Origin: CAZBUB01 sp964494985
Lineage (GTDB): Bacteria > Desulfobacterota > Desulfovibrionia > Desulfovibrionales > Desulfothermaceae
Assembly (NCBI GenBank): GCA_964494985.1
Contig: CAZBUB010000008.1
Span: 1-64,000, forward strand
Length of the DNA: 64,000 bases
Reading direction: 5' to 3'
In this document: piece after piece, positions 25,132 to 33,622 of the stretch
Numbering within the stretch: the first letter of the stretch is position 1
Layout of the letters: each line of letters opens with the position of its first letter
Notes under the pieces: generated by a model
Databases searched by the model: none
What the model was told of the DNA's origin: nothing
What the model saw: the letters and a program-made list of their open reading frames with translations, nothing else
Program-made: the position numbers and the translations under genes

Positions 25132-25722
25132 TTAGCCCTTAAGGGCTGAGGCCACCATTTTGTCGTAATCTGAGATAAGGCCAAAGGTATATGCAGCCAT
25201 TTCTTGCCTGAACTTTAAGCTGACCTGATTTTGGTGCTGGCTGAGCTCCTCTATGAATTTGGAATAAAACTTAGGGGAGGGGAGCACAGCTACAGAGTGG
25301 AAGTTCTTGGCCCCAGCCCTGAGCAGAGTAGGTCCGCCAATGTCAATCTCTTCGATCAGCTCTGAGAGTTCCAGGTTTTTCTGTAGGGCTTGAGCGAAGT
25401 CATAAAGATTTACGCAAATCAGATCAAAGGGCCTGATTCCAGTCTCTTGCAGAGTTCTGATGTGTTCCGGGTTGTCTTTGTCGGCAAGGACACCAGCGTG
25501 GATGTTTGGATGCAGGGTTTTGACCCTGCCCCCCATAATTTCAGGGAAGCCGGTGACGTCGCGAACAGAGGTCACTGCAAAACCCAGGTCCTGTATGGCT
25601 CGCAAAGTTCCACCTGTGGAAACGATTTCAGCTTTAGCCTGCTGTAGACAGGCAGCAAGCTCCTGCAAGGAGCTTTTGTCTGTGACACTGATCAAGGCCC
25701 TATGGATAGGCAAAAGTTGCAT
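25132..25722 (-). CDS. purH: IMP cyclohydrolase (short PurH, MGS-like domain only)
   Basis: This 196-residue protein corresponds to the N-terminal IMP cyclohydrolase half of PurH. ALISVTDKSSLQELA, the substrate-binding STGGTLRAIQDLG, VKTLHPNIHAG and GGPTLLRAGAKN are the cyclohydrolase signatures. The AICAR formyltransferase half (about 300 aa in bifunctional PurH) is absent, and no trace of it lies downstream. Stand-alone cyclohydrolases of this size occur in Desulfovibrio, so it is not necessarily truncated. A palindrome, AGCCCTTAAGGGCT, covers the stop codon. Confidence 0.92.
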   Translation of the reverse strand: MQLLPIHRALISVTDKSSLQELAACLQQAKAEIVSTGGTLRAIQDLGFAVTSVRDVTGFPEIMGGRVKTLHPNIHAGVLADKDNPEHIRTLQETGIRPFDLICVNLYDFAQALQKNLELSELIEEIDIGGPTLLRAGAKNFHSVAVLPSPKFYSKFIEELSQHQNQVSLKFRQEMAAYTFGLISDYDKMVASALKG

Positions 25723-26115
25723 AGCTCATCCTTATCGCTTCATTTTTTCAAACCTGTATGTACAAGAATAATAAATATATGGGCTCAAGACAAGACTTTT
25801 GTCAAGTTTAGCTACAGATTTGTTGTATCGGGTGAAAAGATGGGCAGGATATTTCTTAATTGGCCTGCAGCGCCATGGAAAAGAGCCCAGGAGAAGCTTG
25901 AAAACAGGAGCTGCCTGGGTATCTGAGACTTAGAAAAACCCAGCAAACACGTTTCATAAGAAGATTTAAGGCGTTGTACGTTCGCAAATTTTCTTCAAAG
26001 GCTCCAGGATTGCTTCTGTTTTTCTAAGCAAGGCTGCTTGCCCTTGTTGACTTGGTGCTCAAGGGCTGACCTGGTATCCAGGTTTGGATCCTCAAGCAGG
26101 CTTGAGGTCCTGGTA
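25723..26115. other. Intergenic region between purH and flgB (non-coding)
   Basis: The two genes diverge from this space of about 460 bases, including the promoter described separately. I see no gene. It holds the start region of purH on one side and three inverted repeats close to the flagellar promoter on the other. Nothing recognisable was found at 25750-26030. Confidence 0.6.
26040..26107. repeat. Three inverted repeats upstream of the flagellar promoter
   Basis: GCCCTTG at 26040-26046 pairs with CAAGGGC at 26060-26066. CCTGG at 26070-26074 pairs with CCAGG at 26078-26082. CCTCAAG at 26090-26096 pairs with CTTGAGG at 26101-26107. All are perfect and lie 10-75 bases upstream of the -24 element. 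They could be binding sites for an enhancer-binding protein, which sigma-54 promoters need. This role is inferred from position only. Confidence 0.5.
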
Positions 26116-26131
26116 TGGAACATTATTTGCT
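26116..26131 (+). promoter_or_regulatory. Sigma-54-type promoter for the flgB operon
   Basis: TGGAACATTATTTGCT matches the -24/-12 consensus TGGCACGNNNNTTGCW except at two positions. The GG and GC dinucleotides are 10 bases apart, as required. It ends 53 bases before the flgB ATG. Flagellar class II/III genes are often RpoN-dependent. Confidence 0.75.
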
Positions 26132-26184
26132 AGTTAGATAGAGCAACAGGCAAACTATTCTCATTCAATACAGGAGGAAAGTCC

Positions 26185-26595
26185 ATGAAATCAATTTTTT
26201 CAGATTATATTCACGTAGCTTCCCGGGGTATGGATTTACGTCTGGAGCGTCAGAATGTTGTCGCCGGAAATCTGGCGAATATAAGCAATCCAGAATATCA
26301 GCCCCGCAGATTGGAGTTTGAGCAGGAAATGCAGGCGGCCCTAGAAATGCAGGATAAAGGCAGAGTTAGCAAGACCTCGCCAGAGCATATGCCTGCAGGA
26401 TTTAACTCTGAGGGGATTCAAGGTTCCCTGTCTCAAGAGCCCAGGTTTAGGGTGATTCAAGGTCAGGACGGAGTGGATCTAGACCAAGAGATGGCTGTTC
26501 AGAACAAGAATACTCTGCAGTACAATACCTTGGCCCTGATCCTGCAAAAGAGCTTTACTGGACTGCAGGATCTCATAGACAAAGGAGGTCAATAG
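26185..26595 (+). CDS. flgB: Flagellar basal body rod protein FlgB
   Basis: FlgB (136 aa) is a proximal rod subunit. LRLERQNVVAGNLANISNPEY is the N-terminal rod-protein motif, and the C-terminal heptad NTLQYNTLALILQKSFTGLQ is typical. CAGGAGGAAAG just upstream is a strong binding site. It is the first gene of a seven-gene flagellar run under the sigma-54 promoter. Confidence 0.97.
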   Translation: MKSIFSDYIHVASRGMDLRLERQNVVAGNLANISNPEYQPRRLEFEQEMQAALEMQDKGRVSKTSPEHMPAGFNSEGIQGSLSQEPRFRVIQGQDGVDLDQEMAVQNKNTLQYNTLALILQKSFTGLQDLIDKGGQ

Positions 26596-26597
26596 TC

Positions 26598-27035
26598 ATG
26601 GATTTTATGACAGCTATGGATGTTGCTGCTTCAGGGCTTAGCGCAGAGCGCAAGCACATGAATATCATCTCCATGAACCTGGCTAATATTCAAACTACCA
26701 GGACCCAGGATGGTACTCCCTATCAACGCAAGCAGGCTATATTCCGTTCAGCCCCTGTCAAGTGGCCCTTTGATGATATTATGAGCTCCGAGCTAAGGCG
26801 GGAGGTCAAAGGGGTCAAGCTAGCAAGGGTGGAGAATGACAACAGGCCCTACAAGGAAATTTATGATCCTGAGCATCCTGACGCTAACGATGAGGGATAT
26901 GTGCAGATGCCAGACATTAATGTAGTGGAAGAAATGGCCAATATGTTGACAGCGGCCAGGGTTTACGAGGCTAATCTCTCCAGCATTTCTACAATTAAGA
27001 ACATGTTGAACCAAGCACTGCAGATTGGTAGATAA
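26598..27035 (+). CDS. flgC: Flagellar basal body rod protein FlgC
   Basis: FlgC (145 aa) is a rod subunit. The N-terminal AASGLSAERKHMNIISMNLANIQT and the C-terminal VNVVEEMANMLTAARVYEANL-type motif are conserved. It begins two bases after flgB. Confidence 0.97.
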   Translation: MDFMTAMDVAASGLSAERKHMNIISMNLANIQTTRTQDGTPYQRKQAIFRSAPVKWPFDDIMSSELRREVKGVKLARVENDNRPYKEIYDPEHPDANDEGYVQMPDINVVEEMANMLTAARVYEANLSSISTIKNMLNQALQIGR

Positions 27036-27056
27036 AAGGATTTTGAAGGAGGCTCT

Positions 27057-27383
27057 ATGTCAATTTCCAAAGCAGCTATGCAGGCCTACTCTGATGCGAT
27101 TAAATCTGGGCAGCCAGAGAAACAGGGAAAATTTGCACAGCAAACTGGTCAGATTCAAAAACAACAAAGCTTTGAGCAGACTGTAAAAGAATCATTGACT
27201 AAGGTTAATGAGCTACAACACAATAAGTCCCAATTGATAAATGAGTTTGCCGCAGGCAAGAATCAAAACGTCCATGAGCTGATGATAGCTATGCAAAAGG
27301 CCAGTACAGCCATGAAAATGACTACAGCAGTGAGAGGCAAAGTATTAGAGGCCTACAAGGAAATTATGAAAATGCCGGTTTAG
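27057..27383 (+). CDS. fliE: Flagellar hook-basal body protein FliE
   Basis: FliE (108 aa) joins the MS ring to the rod. The C-terminal half, HELMIAMQKASTAMKMTTAV followed by RGKVLEAYKEIMKMPV, is the family signature. AGGAGG precedes the ATG. Confidence 0.95.
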   Translation: MSISKAAMQAYSDAIKSGQPEKQGKFAQQTGQIQKQQSFEQTVKESLTKVNELQHNKSQLINEFAAGKNQNVHELMIAMQKASTAMKMTTAVRGKVLEAYKEIMKMPV

Positions 27384-27436
27384 ATAGCTTTAGAGCTTGA
27401 TCCTGTAAAGCTAGCTGTAAGTAAAGGGTATTTGCC

Positions 27437-29038
27437 ATGCGCCAATTCTGGGAGAGACTGCAAGCCAAGCTTCAAGAGTTGTGGACCAAGAGCACTGTGC
27501 CTCAAAGGATACTGTTAGGAGGTGTCCTGGGCAGTCTTTTGTTGGTCTTTGTATTGTTATTGTACTGGCTGAATCGACCTCAGTTTGAAATTTTGTATGC
27601 TGATCTCTCCCAGGACGACGCCTCTCAAGTAGTGGAGGAGTTGAAGGAGCAGGGGGTTAGCTACAAGCTGGAGAACCAGGGCAAGACAATTCTGGTTCCA
27701 GCGGAGCAAGTTTCTGAGCTGAGGCTTGATGTGGCAGGCAAGGATCTGATGCAAGACTCGGGGCCTGGGTTGGAGCTTTTCCAAGAGACTCAGATTGGTC
27801 AGACCGATTTTGTGCAGGAAGTCAATTATCAAAGGGCTCTGCAAGGGGAGCTTTCCAGGACCATCTCCGGTATGCCAGAGATTCAGAGAGCCAGGGTGCA
27901 TTTGGTGTTGCCGGAAAAGAGCCTGTTTATTGAGGAGCAAACACCTGCATCTGCCTCGGTTATGCTCAGGCTCAAATCAGGCCGGGAGCTGGACGAGAAT
28001 CAGATCCAAGGTATTGTCAATCTCGTGGCCACTGCTGTTGAAGGGCTGGATAAGGAGAATATTACAGTGGCCGACTCTTCAGGGAATCTGCTCTCCCAGC
28101 CTGCAGACGAAGACTCTGTGCAGGGCTTGACTAACAGCCAGTTAGAGTACAAAACTAAACTGGAAAACGTTCTGCAGCAAAGGATAGAGAGAATGCTGGG
28201 CCCGGTCATAGGCCAGGGCAAGGTTATGGCCAGGGTCAATGCAGAGGTTGATTTCAGCAAGAGGGAAGTATTCCAGGAGAACTTTGATCCTGATAGCCAA
28301 GTGGTGCGCAGTGAACAAAAGACCAGGGAGCAGTCCACGGGCTCTGCTGATGCAGATGAAGAAACTGAAGCAGGTCCGGAGTATCAAGGAGAGGAGCAGG
28401 GCGGGACCAGAACTACACAAGAGTCTTCCAGGACGCAGAGCACCACGAACTTTGAGATTGACAAGGAAGAGACTAGAACATCAGTACCCCAGGGCCAGCT
28501 GGATCGGCTTAGCGCAGCAGTGGTGGTGGATGGAAGCTATGAGACCGGTGAGGAGGGACAAAGCGTTTTCGTGCCTAAAAGCCAGGAGGAACTGGACCAG
28601 ATCGAGTCCTTGGCCCAAAACGCTATAGGTTTTGACTCTGAAAGAGGAGATAGTATAGAGGTTACCTCTATGGCTTTTGGCAAGCCAGAAGCCATTCCTG
28701 AACCAGGGCTTTGGGATAACGTGCTGGAGTATGCCCAAGGCTTCTGGAAGCCCTTTCTGAACGCTTTAATCATTCTCCTTTTCCTGCTGATGGTCGTCAG
28801 GCCAGTGGTTTTGGCCATTATCAGGCCCAAGGTATCCGAAGAGGAGGGCGCAGAGGTGGCAGGATTGCCTGGCAGGGAAGAGGCTGAGGCCTTGGAGTCT
28901 GAGGAAGAGCTGTCAGCCAGAGAGGCCAAAAAGCAGTTTGATGATCTCAAATTCCAAGCCATGGAGATAGTTGATAAAAATAAAGAAGAGGCCATGCATA
29001 TAGTCAGACAATGGATGTATCAGGAGGTCAAAGGCTAA
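27437..29038 (+). CDS. fliF: Flagellar MS-ring protein FliF
   Basis: FliF (533 aa) forms the inner-membrane MS ring. A membrane helix lies near residues 24-43, followed by the YscJ/FliF ring-building domain (EILYADLSQDDASQVVEELK and VNYQRALQGELSRTI). An acidic Ser/Thr/Gln-rich loop is in the middle, and a second membrane helix lies near residue 445 (FLNALIILLFLLMVV). The acidic cytoplasmic tail ends with the FliG-binding segment. The length is typical. fliG starts right after the stop. Confidence 0.97.
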   Translation: MRQFWERLQAKLQELWTKSTVPQRILLGGVLGSLLLVFVLLLYWLNRPQFEILYADLSQDDASQVVEELKEQGVSYKLENQGKTILVPAEQVSELRLDVAGKDLMQDSGPGLELFQETQIGQTDFVQEVNYQRALQGELSRTISGMPEIQRARVHLVLPEKSLFIEEQTPASASVMLRLKSGRELDENQIQGIVNLVATAVEGLDKENITVADSSGNLLSQPADEDSVQGLTNSQLEYKTKLENVLQQRIERMLGPVIGQGKVMARVNAEVDFSKREVFQENFDPDSQVVRSEQKTREQSTGSADADEETEAGPEYQGEEQGGTRTTQESSRTQSTTNFEIDKEETRTSVPQGQLDRLSAAVVVDGSYETGEEGQSVFVPKSQEELDQIESLAQNAIGFDSERGDSIEVTSMAFGKPEAIPEPGLWDNVLEYAQGFWKPFLNALIILLFLLMVVRPVVLAIIRPKVSEEEGAEVAGLPGREEAEALESEEELSAREAKKQFDDLKFQAMEIVDKNKEEAMHIVRQWMYQEVKG

Positions 29039-30040
29039 TTGGCTGACAAGCTATCAGGCACCCAAAAAATTGCTGTTTTGCTTTTGGCTTTGGGAGAGAA
29101 CTATGCCTCTCAAATTTTTCAAGAAATGGAACAGCAAGAGATAGTCCAAGTCAGTAAGGCTATGGCTGAGCTGGATACTGTCCCCCAGGAAACCATTGAG
29201 TCAGTGTTACAAGAGTTCACCTCTAACTATCACTACGGCCAAAAAACCCTTTTTGGCGGCCCATCCCAAATGCGGAAGATTTTATCCAAGAGCCTGGATC
29301 AGGAAGCGGTTGAAGGTGTGATAAACTCCTTGGAATATAATTTTGGGCCAGCACCTTTTAAGGATTTGGAGAATTTTAGCCCTAACTTGATGGCACAGCT
29401 TTTATCCAGCGAGCATCCCCAGACCCTGGCTCTGATTTTAGGCCATCTTAGTCCAGGTAAGGCAGCGGAGCTGATTCAGCTTTTACCCTCTGGGGTTCGA
29501 GCTGAAGTAATGATGCGCTTGGCCAAATTAGAGTCTGTACCTTTAGATATGCTTTATGAGGTGGACAATGTGTTACAAGAGCAGCTCAAAGCTATGGGCG
29601 GTGAGGGACAGAAGGTGGGCGGAGTACAGTCAGTGGCCGAGATTTTGAATGCAGTGGATCGCAGCACTGAAGAGGAAGTGCTCTCGGATATCGAGGAGGA
29701 GTCTGCCCAAATGGCAGAGGATATCCGGGAGCTGATGTTTGTATTTGAGGATATTAAAGATATTGATGATAGGGCTGTGCGGGAGCTGCTCAAAGAGATA
29801 AGTAATGATGATCTCACCTTGGCTTTGAAAGGGGCTTCTGAAGATCTGCAGCAGAAATTTTTTCAGAATCTTTCAGAACGGGCTGCTGGCATGATTCAGG
29901 AAGATTTGGAGATTATGGGGCCAGTACGATTGTCAGACGTGGAAAATGCGCAAAGGGGTATTGTGCGGGAGGTTAGGCGCCTGGAGGCAGAAGGCAGGAT
30001 CGTTTTAGCGGGCAAGGGAGGAGAAGATGTCCTGGTCTAA
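29039..30040 (+). CDS. fliG: Flagellar motor switch protein FliG
   Basis: FliG (333 aa) is the rotor protein that meets the stator. It starts at TTG directly after the fliF stop (MADKLSGTQKIAVLLLALGE). HPQTLALILGHL and the C-terminal torque helix DIKDIDDRAVRELLKEI with its charged residues are conserved. It overlaps fliH by 14 bases. Confidence 0.97.
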   Translation: MADKLSGTQKIAVLLLALGENYASQIFQEMEQQEIVQVSKAMAELDTVPQETIESVLQEFTSNYHYGQKTLFGGPSQMRKILSKSLDQEAVEGVINSLEYNFGPAPFKDLENFSPNLMAQLLSSEHPQTLALILGHLSPGKAAELIQLLPSGVRAEVMMRLAKLESVPLDMLYEVDNVLQEQLKAMGGEGQKVGGVQSVAEILNAVDRSTEEEVLSDIEEESAQMAEDIRELMFVFEDIKDIDDRAVRELLKEISNDDLTLALKGASEDLQQKFFQNLSERAAGMIQEDLEIMGPVRLSDVENAQRGIVREVRRLEAEGRIVLAGKGGEDVLV

Positions 30041-30725
30041 GCAGGGGCGCCTGTTTGTCGGTCAGCGAGTGACCTCTTTGCAGGAGCAGGTCCAGGAATT
30101 GAACCTGGAAAGCAGCAAGGAAGATCAGCAAGAGTACCTCTCCCGGGTGCGGAACAGGGCCAGGGAGGAAGCCAGGCAGATTTTGGCCCGTAGCAGACAG
30201 GAAGCCGAGATTCTCCGCTCTGAAGCCTATCAGCAAGCCCTCCAGGAGGCCAGAAACGAGGCAAAGCAGGATCTAGCCCAGGAACGGCAGAAACTCCATG
30301 AAAAATTCCAGGCAGTTTTGGATTCCTTGCAGCAGGAAAAACAAAAGCTTTGGGCAAGACATCAGGAGGACATTTTGCAGCTTTTGGATCTGGCCCTGGA
30401 AAAATGTGTCAATGTTTCTTTGCAGGAAAACAGAAAAGTGATCCTGCAAAGTCTGTTGCAGGAGAGCCTGCAGCTATTGGAGAACCAACAGGAGGTCCTG
30501 CTCAGGGTGCATCCTGAAGACCAAGACCTGGTTCAGGAACTGGTGCAGGAGGCTCAGAAAAAGTATCCGGCCCTTTCCGGTTGGAGGGTGGAAAAGGCTC
30601 AGAATCTGGATCCCGGAAGCCTGGTTCTGGAAAATCGGGAGAGCAAGATCGAAAATTCTGTTTCCAAAAGATGGTCTGCCGTGCGGCATATTTTGGAGCA
30701 GCTGACCTTTAACGGCAAGGAATAG
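30027..30725 (+). CDS. fliH: Flagellar assembly protein FliH
   Basis: FliH (232 aa) is the stator-like partner of the FliI export ATPase. The N-terminal two thirds are a Gln/Glu/Arg-rich helical coiled coil. The C-terminal part (VLLRVHPEDQDLVQELVQ and DPGSLVLENRESKIENSVSK) resembles the FliH/V-ATPase E-subunit domain. The position between fliG and fliI supports this. Sequence conservation is naturally low for this family. Confidence 0.88.
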   Translation: MSWSKQGRLFVGQRVTSLQEQVQELNLESSKEDQQEYLSRVRNRAREEARQILARSRQEAEILRSEAYQQALQEARNEAKQDLAQERQKLHEKFQAVLDSLQQEKQKLWARHQEDILQLLDLALEKCVNVSLQENRKVILQSLLQESLQLLENQQEVLLRVHPEDQDLVQELVQEAQKKYPALSGWRVEKAQNLDPGSLVLENRESKIENSVSKRWSAVRHILEQLTFNGKE

Positions 30726-30740
30726 TAGCCAGGTAAGTGC

Positions 30741-32063
30741 ATGGATATCCAGGGTGGTTGTCAACTCCTGCAGGATCTCAATCCTATGCAGAGTTTTGGC
30801 AAAGTAAGCAAGGTCGTGGGGCTGATTGTGGAGGGCAAGGGACTTAAGGCCCCTTTGGGCTCCATATGTCAGCTCATTAAGGATGAAAGACAACAGCAGT
30901 ACATTCCAGCCGAAGTGGTGGGCTTTAGGGATGATACAGTCCTATTTATGCCTTATGGAGAGCTGCGGGGCATTAAGCCAGGCAGCTTGATCAAGAATTC
31001 TGAGACCCCGCCTTTGTTCCCTGTGGGCAAGAGGTTTTTAGGCCGGGCAGTGGACAGCTTCGGCTATCCCCTGGATGAGAAAGGAAGTATTCGGCCCCAG
31101 CGCTTTTATCCTTTATACGGTAATCCCATAAATCCTTTGCTAAGACCCTTGGTGGATACCCCCTTGGATGTGGGTGTCCGGGCAATAAATTCCCTGCTGA
31201 CCCTGGGCAAGGGACAGCGTATGGGCATCATGGCCGGTTCCGGGGTGGGCAAATCCACTTTGATGGGGATGATTGCCCGTTATACCCAGGCTGACGTGAA
31301 TGTTATCGGTCTGGTGGGAGAGCGAGGCAGGGAGGTGCGAGAATTTATGGAGAGCGCCCTGGGCGAGGAAGGCATGTCCAGGTCTGTGCTTGTGGTGGAG
31401 ACCTCAGACAAAAGTGCCCTGGTCAGGATGCGAGCTGCCTATGCCTGCACTGCTTTGGCTGAGTATTTCCGGGATCAAGGTCTGGATGTGATTTTGATGA
31501 TGGACTCGGTGACGAGATTTGCTCTTGCTTCCAGGGAAGTAGGTCTTGCCGCAGGGGAGCCTCCCACCACCAGGGGCTATACTCCTTCTGTATTTGCCCA
31601 GTTACCCAGGCTTCTGGAGCGGGCGGGCAAAAGCAGGCAGGGGAGCATCACCGGCATATACACTGTGCTGGTGGAAGGGGATGATTTCAACGAACCAGTA
31701 GCTGATGCGGTGCGCTCCATACTGGATGGTCATATCGTTTTGGACCGTAAGCTTGCTGACCAAGGCCACTATCCCAGCATCAATATCTTGCAGAGCGTTA
31801 GCCGTTTGCGCTCTGAGCTGGTGCCCCAAGATGTCCTTAAGGCAGGGAACAGGCTGACCTCACTGTTGTCCACCTATAACAAGGTGGAGGACATGATCAA
31901 TATAGGAGCCTATACTCCAGGTTCCAGCACAGAGATAGATGAAGCCCTGCAAAAGATCGGTCCTATCCAGAAGTTTTTGCAGCAAGATGTCCAGGATAGA
32001 AGTCCCTTGCAGGAATGCCATGCAGGCTTGAAAGGACTGGTCTCAGACCAGGGCCAGGGATAG
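30741..32063 (+). CDS. fliI: Flagellum-specific export ATPase FliI
   Basis: FliI (440 aa) is the F1-like ATPase of the flagellar export apparatus. Walker A, GSGVGKST, is at about residues 165-172, GLVGERGREVREFME follows, and Walker B is VILMMDSVTRFA. The SxTGIYTVLVEGDDFNEP region and YPSINILQSVSRL are typical. fliJ, its usual neighbour, is absent. The cobyrinate synthase gene begins three bases after the stop. Confidence 0.97.
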   Translation: MDIQGGCQLLQDLNPMQSFGKVSKVVGLIVEGKGLKAPLGSICQLIKDERQQQYIPAEVVGFRDDTVLFMPYGELRGIKPGSLIKNSETPPLFPVGKRFLGRAVDSFGYPLDEKGSIRPQRFYPLYGNPINPLLRPLVDTPLDVGVRAINSLLTLGKGQRMGIMAGSGVGKSTLMGMIARYTQADVNVIGLVGERGREVREFMESALGEEGMSRSVLVVETSDKSALVRMRAAYACTALAEYFRDQGLDVILMMDSVTRFALASREVGLAAGEPPTTRGYTPSVFAQLPRLLERAGKSRQGSITGIYTVLVEGDDFNEPVADAVRSILDGHIVLDRKLADQGHYPSINILQSVSRLRSELVPQDVLKAGNRLTSLLSTYNKVEDMINIGAYTPGSSTEIDEALQKIGPIQKFLQQDVQDRSPLQECHAGLKGLVSDQGQG

Positions 32064-32066
32064 GGC

Positions 32067-33464
32067 ATGTCCGCTTTTTTGCTGGCCGGGACCCACAGCG
32101 GATGCGGCAAGACCCTGGTGAGCCTGGCCTTAATGGCCTATTTGCGCCAGCAAGGCCTAAAGGTACAGCCCTATAAAGTGGGACCTGATTTCATAGATCC
32201 CGGTCATCATCAGGCTGTCTGCAGCAGGGCCAGCCATAATCTTGACGGCTGGATGCTTTCCAGGTCGTGTAATCTGGAGATATTCAGGCGCTATGCCAGC
32301 TCTGCAGAGGTATGCGTGGTGGAAGGGGTAATGGGCCTTTTTGACGGCTTTTCCCCAGTGCAGGAAAGCGGCAGCAGTGCCCAAATGGCCAAATGGCTGG
32401 GGCTGCCGGTGATTTTGGTCCTGGATGTCAGGTCCATGGCCAGGTCTGTGGCAGCCCTTGTACAGGGCTTTGCCAATTTTGACCCCGACCTAGATCTGGC
32501 TGGCGTGATCTGTAACCGGGTGGGCAGCCAGGGCCACGCTGAGCTGCTCAGGCAAAGTCTGGAGCATTATCAGCTGCCTCCTGCTGTGGCTTTTTTGCCT
32601 CCTCAAAGTGGTCTGGAGTTACCTTCCAGGCATCTGGGTCTGGTTACAGCCCAGGACAGGGGTTGGGCGGCAGAGGAAATGGATGCTTTGTCCCTCTGGT
32701 TGCGCGAAGGGCTGAAAGAAGAACTCTTCTCTTCCATCTTGGCTTCCGGAAAACAACCTGTTTTCTCCCTGTCTCAAGGATTGCGGCCTGGGAAACATTT
32801 TGCTGAGAAAAAAACGCAAACTACCAGCCAGATCAAAATTGGAGTAGCCTGGGATCAGGCCTTTTGTTTTTACTACCAGGAAAATCTGCGTCTGCTGGAA
32901 CAGGCCGGAGCAGAGCTAGTCTATTTTTCTCCATTACAGGACTCCCAACTCCCTGATCAGTTGCAGGGCTTATACTTGGGTGGGGGGTATCCTGAGCTTT
33001 GGGCAAGGGAGTTGGCAGCCAACAGGCAAATGCGCAGCCAGATTTGGGACTTCGCCTCTGGGAACGGGGTCATATATGCTGAATGCGGCGGTTTCATGTA
33101 CCTGATGCAGTCCATTACAGATCTAAATGGCCAAGGGCATCCCATGGTTGGTTTTTTTCAGCTGCAGGCCAGGATGTGTGAAAAGTTTCAGGCATTGGGC
33201 TATAGGCAGGTCACCTTGCTTGAGGACTGCATTTTGGGCTGCAAGGGTAGCGTCCTCAGAGGGCACGAGTTCCACTACTCCAGGATCTGGCAAGGCCAGG
33301 AATCCTGTGCCAGCATTTACGCTGTGCAGGACCGCAAAGGACAGGATAAAGATCAGGCAGGCTGGATCAAACGAAATGTTCTAGGTTCGTACATCCATCT
33401 GCATTTTGCAAGCCTGGCAGATGCAGGGGAGAATCTGGTCAAGTTTTGCATCTCTCAGCAGTAG
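32067..33464 (+). CDS. cbiA: Cobyrinic acid a,c-diamide synthase (CobB/CbiA family)
   Basis: CbiA (465 aa) amidates the a and c side chains of cobyrinic acid with glutamine and ATP. The N-terminal ATPase domain has GTHSGCGKT at residues 8-16, followed by QPYKVGPDFIDPGHH. The C-terminal glutamine amidotransferase domain has LYLGGGYPELWA and the nucleophile region AECGGFMYLM. It sits at the end of the flagellar operon with a three-base gap, an unexpected location. Its product would supply the corrinoid used by the AcsC/AcsD protein in this window. Confidence 0.95.
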   Translation: MSAFLLAGTHSGCGKTLVSLALMAYLRQQGLKVQPYKVGPDFIDPGHHQAVCSRASHNLDGWMLSRSCNLEIFRRYASSAEVCVVEGVMGLFDGFSPVQESGSSAQMAKWLGLPVILVLDVRSMARSVAALVQGFANFDPDLDLAGVICNRVGSQGHAELLRQSLEHYQLPPAVAFLPPQSGLELPSRHLGLVTAQDRGWAAEEMDALSLWLREGLKEELFSSILASGKQPVFSLSQGLRPGKHFAEKKTQTTSQIKIGVAWDQAFCFYYQENLRLLEQAGAELVYFSPLQDSQLPDQLQGLYLGGGYPELWARELAANRQMRSQIWDFASGNGVIYAECGGFMYLMQSITDLNGQGHPMVGFFQLQARMCEKFQALGYRQVTLLEDCILGCKGSVLRGHEFHYSRIWQGQESCASIYAVQDRKGQDKDQAGWIKRNVLGSYIHLHFASLADAGENLVKFCISQQ

Positions 33465-33622
33465 GGCATTCAAAACATGGTTGCAGGCAAAACGGTAGCA
33501 GCTGTTAGTTTTGCATACAAACCCATAACTGACATATGGACATCTTTGTATAGTATGCCCAGGCTTTCGTTCCAATCCAGGCACTGGCCTGGTTGCAGAC
33601 CTGAAGGCCGCACTGAATCGAG

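Noticed and set aside
25133..25147. Palindrome AGCCCTTAAGGGCT over the purH stop codon
   Set aside because: It has no loop and no T-run, so it is not a terminator by sequence.
33487..33514. AT-rich inverted repeat GCAAAAC and GTTTTGC between cbiA and mqnB
   Set aside because: The loop is long, the stem weak and there is no T-run. It is not a convincing terminator.
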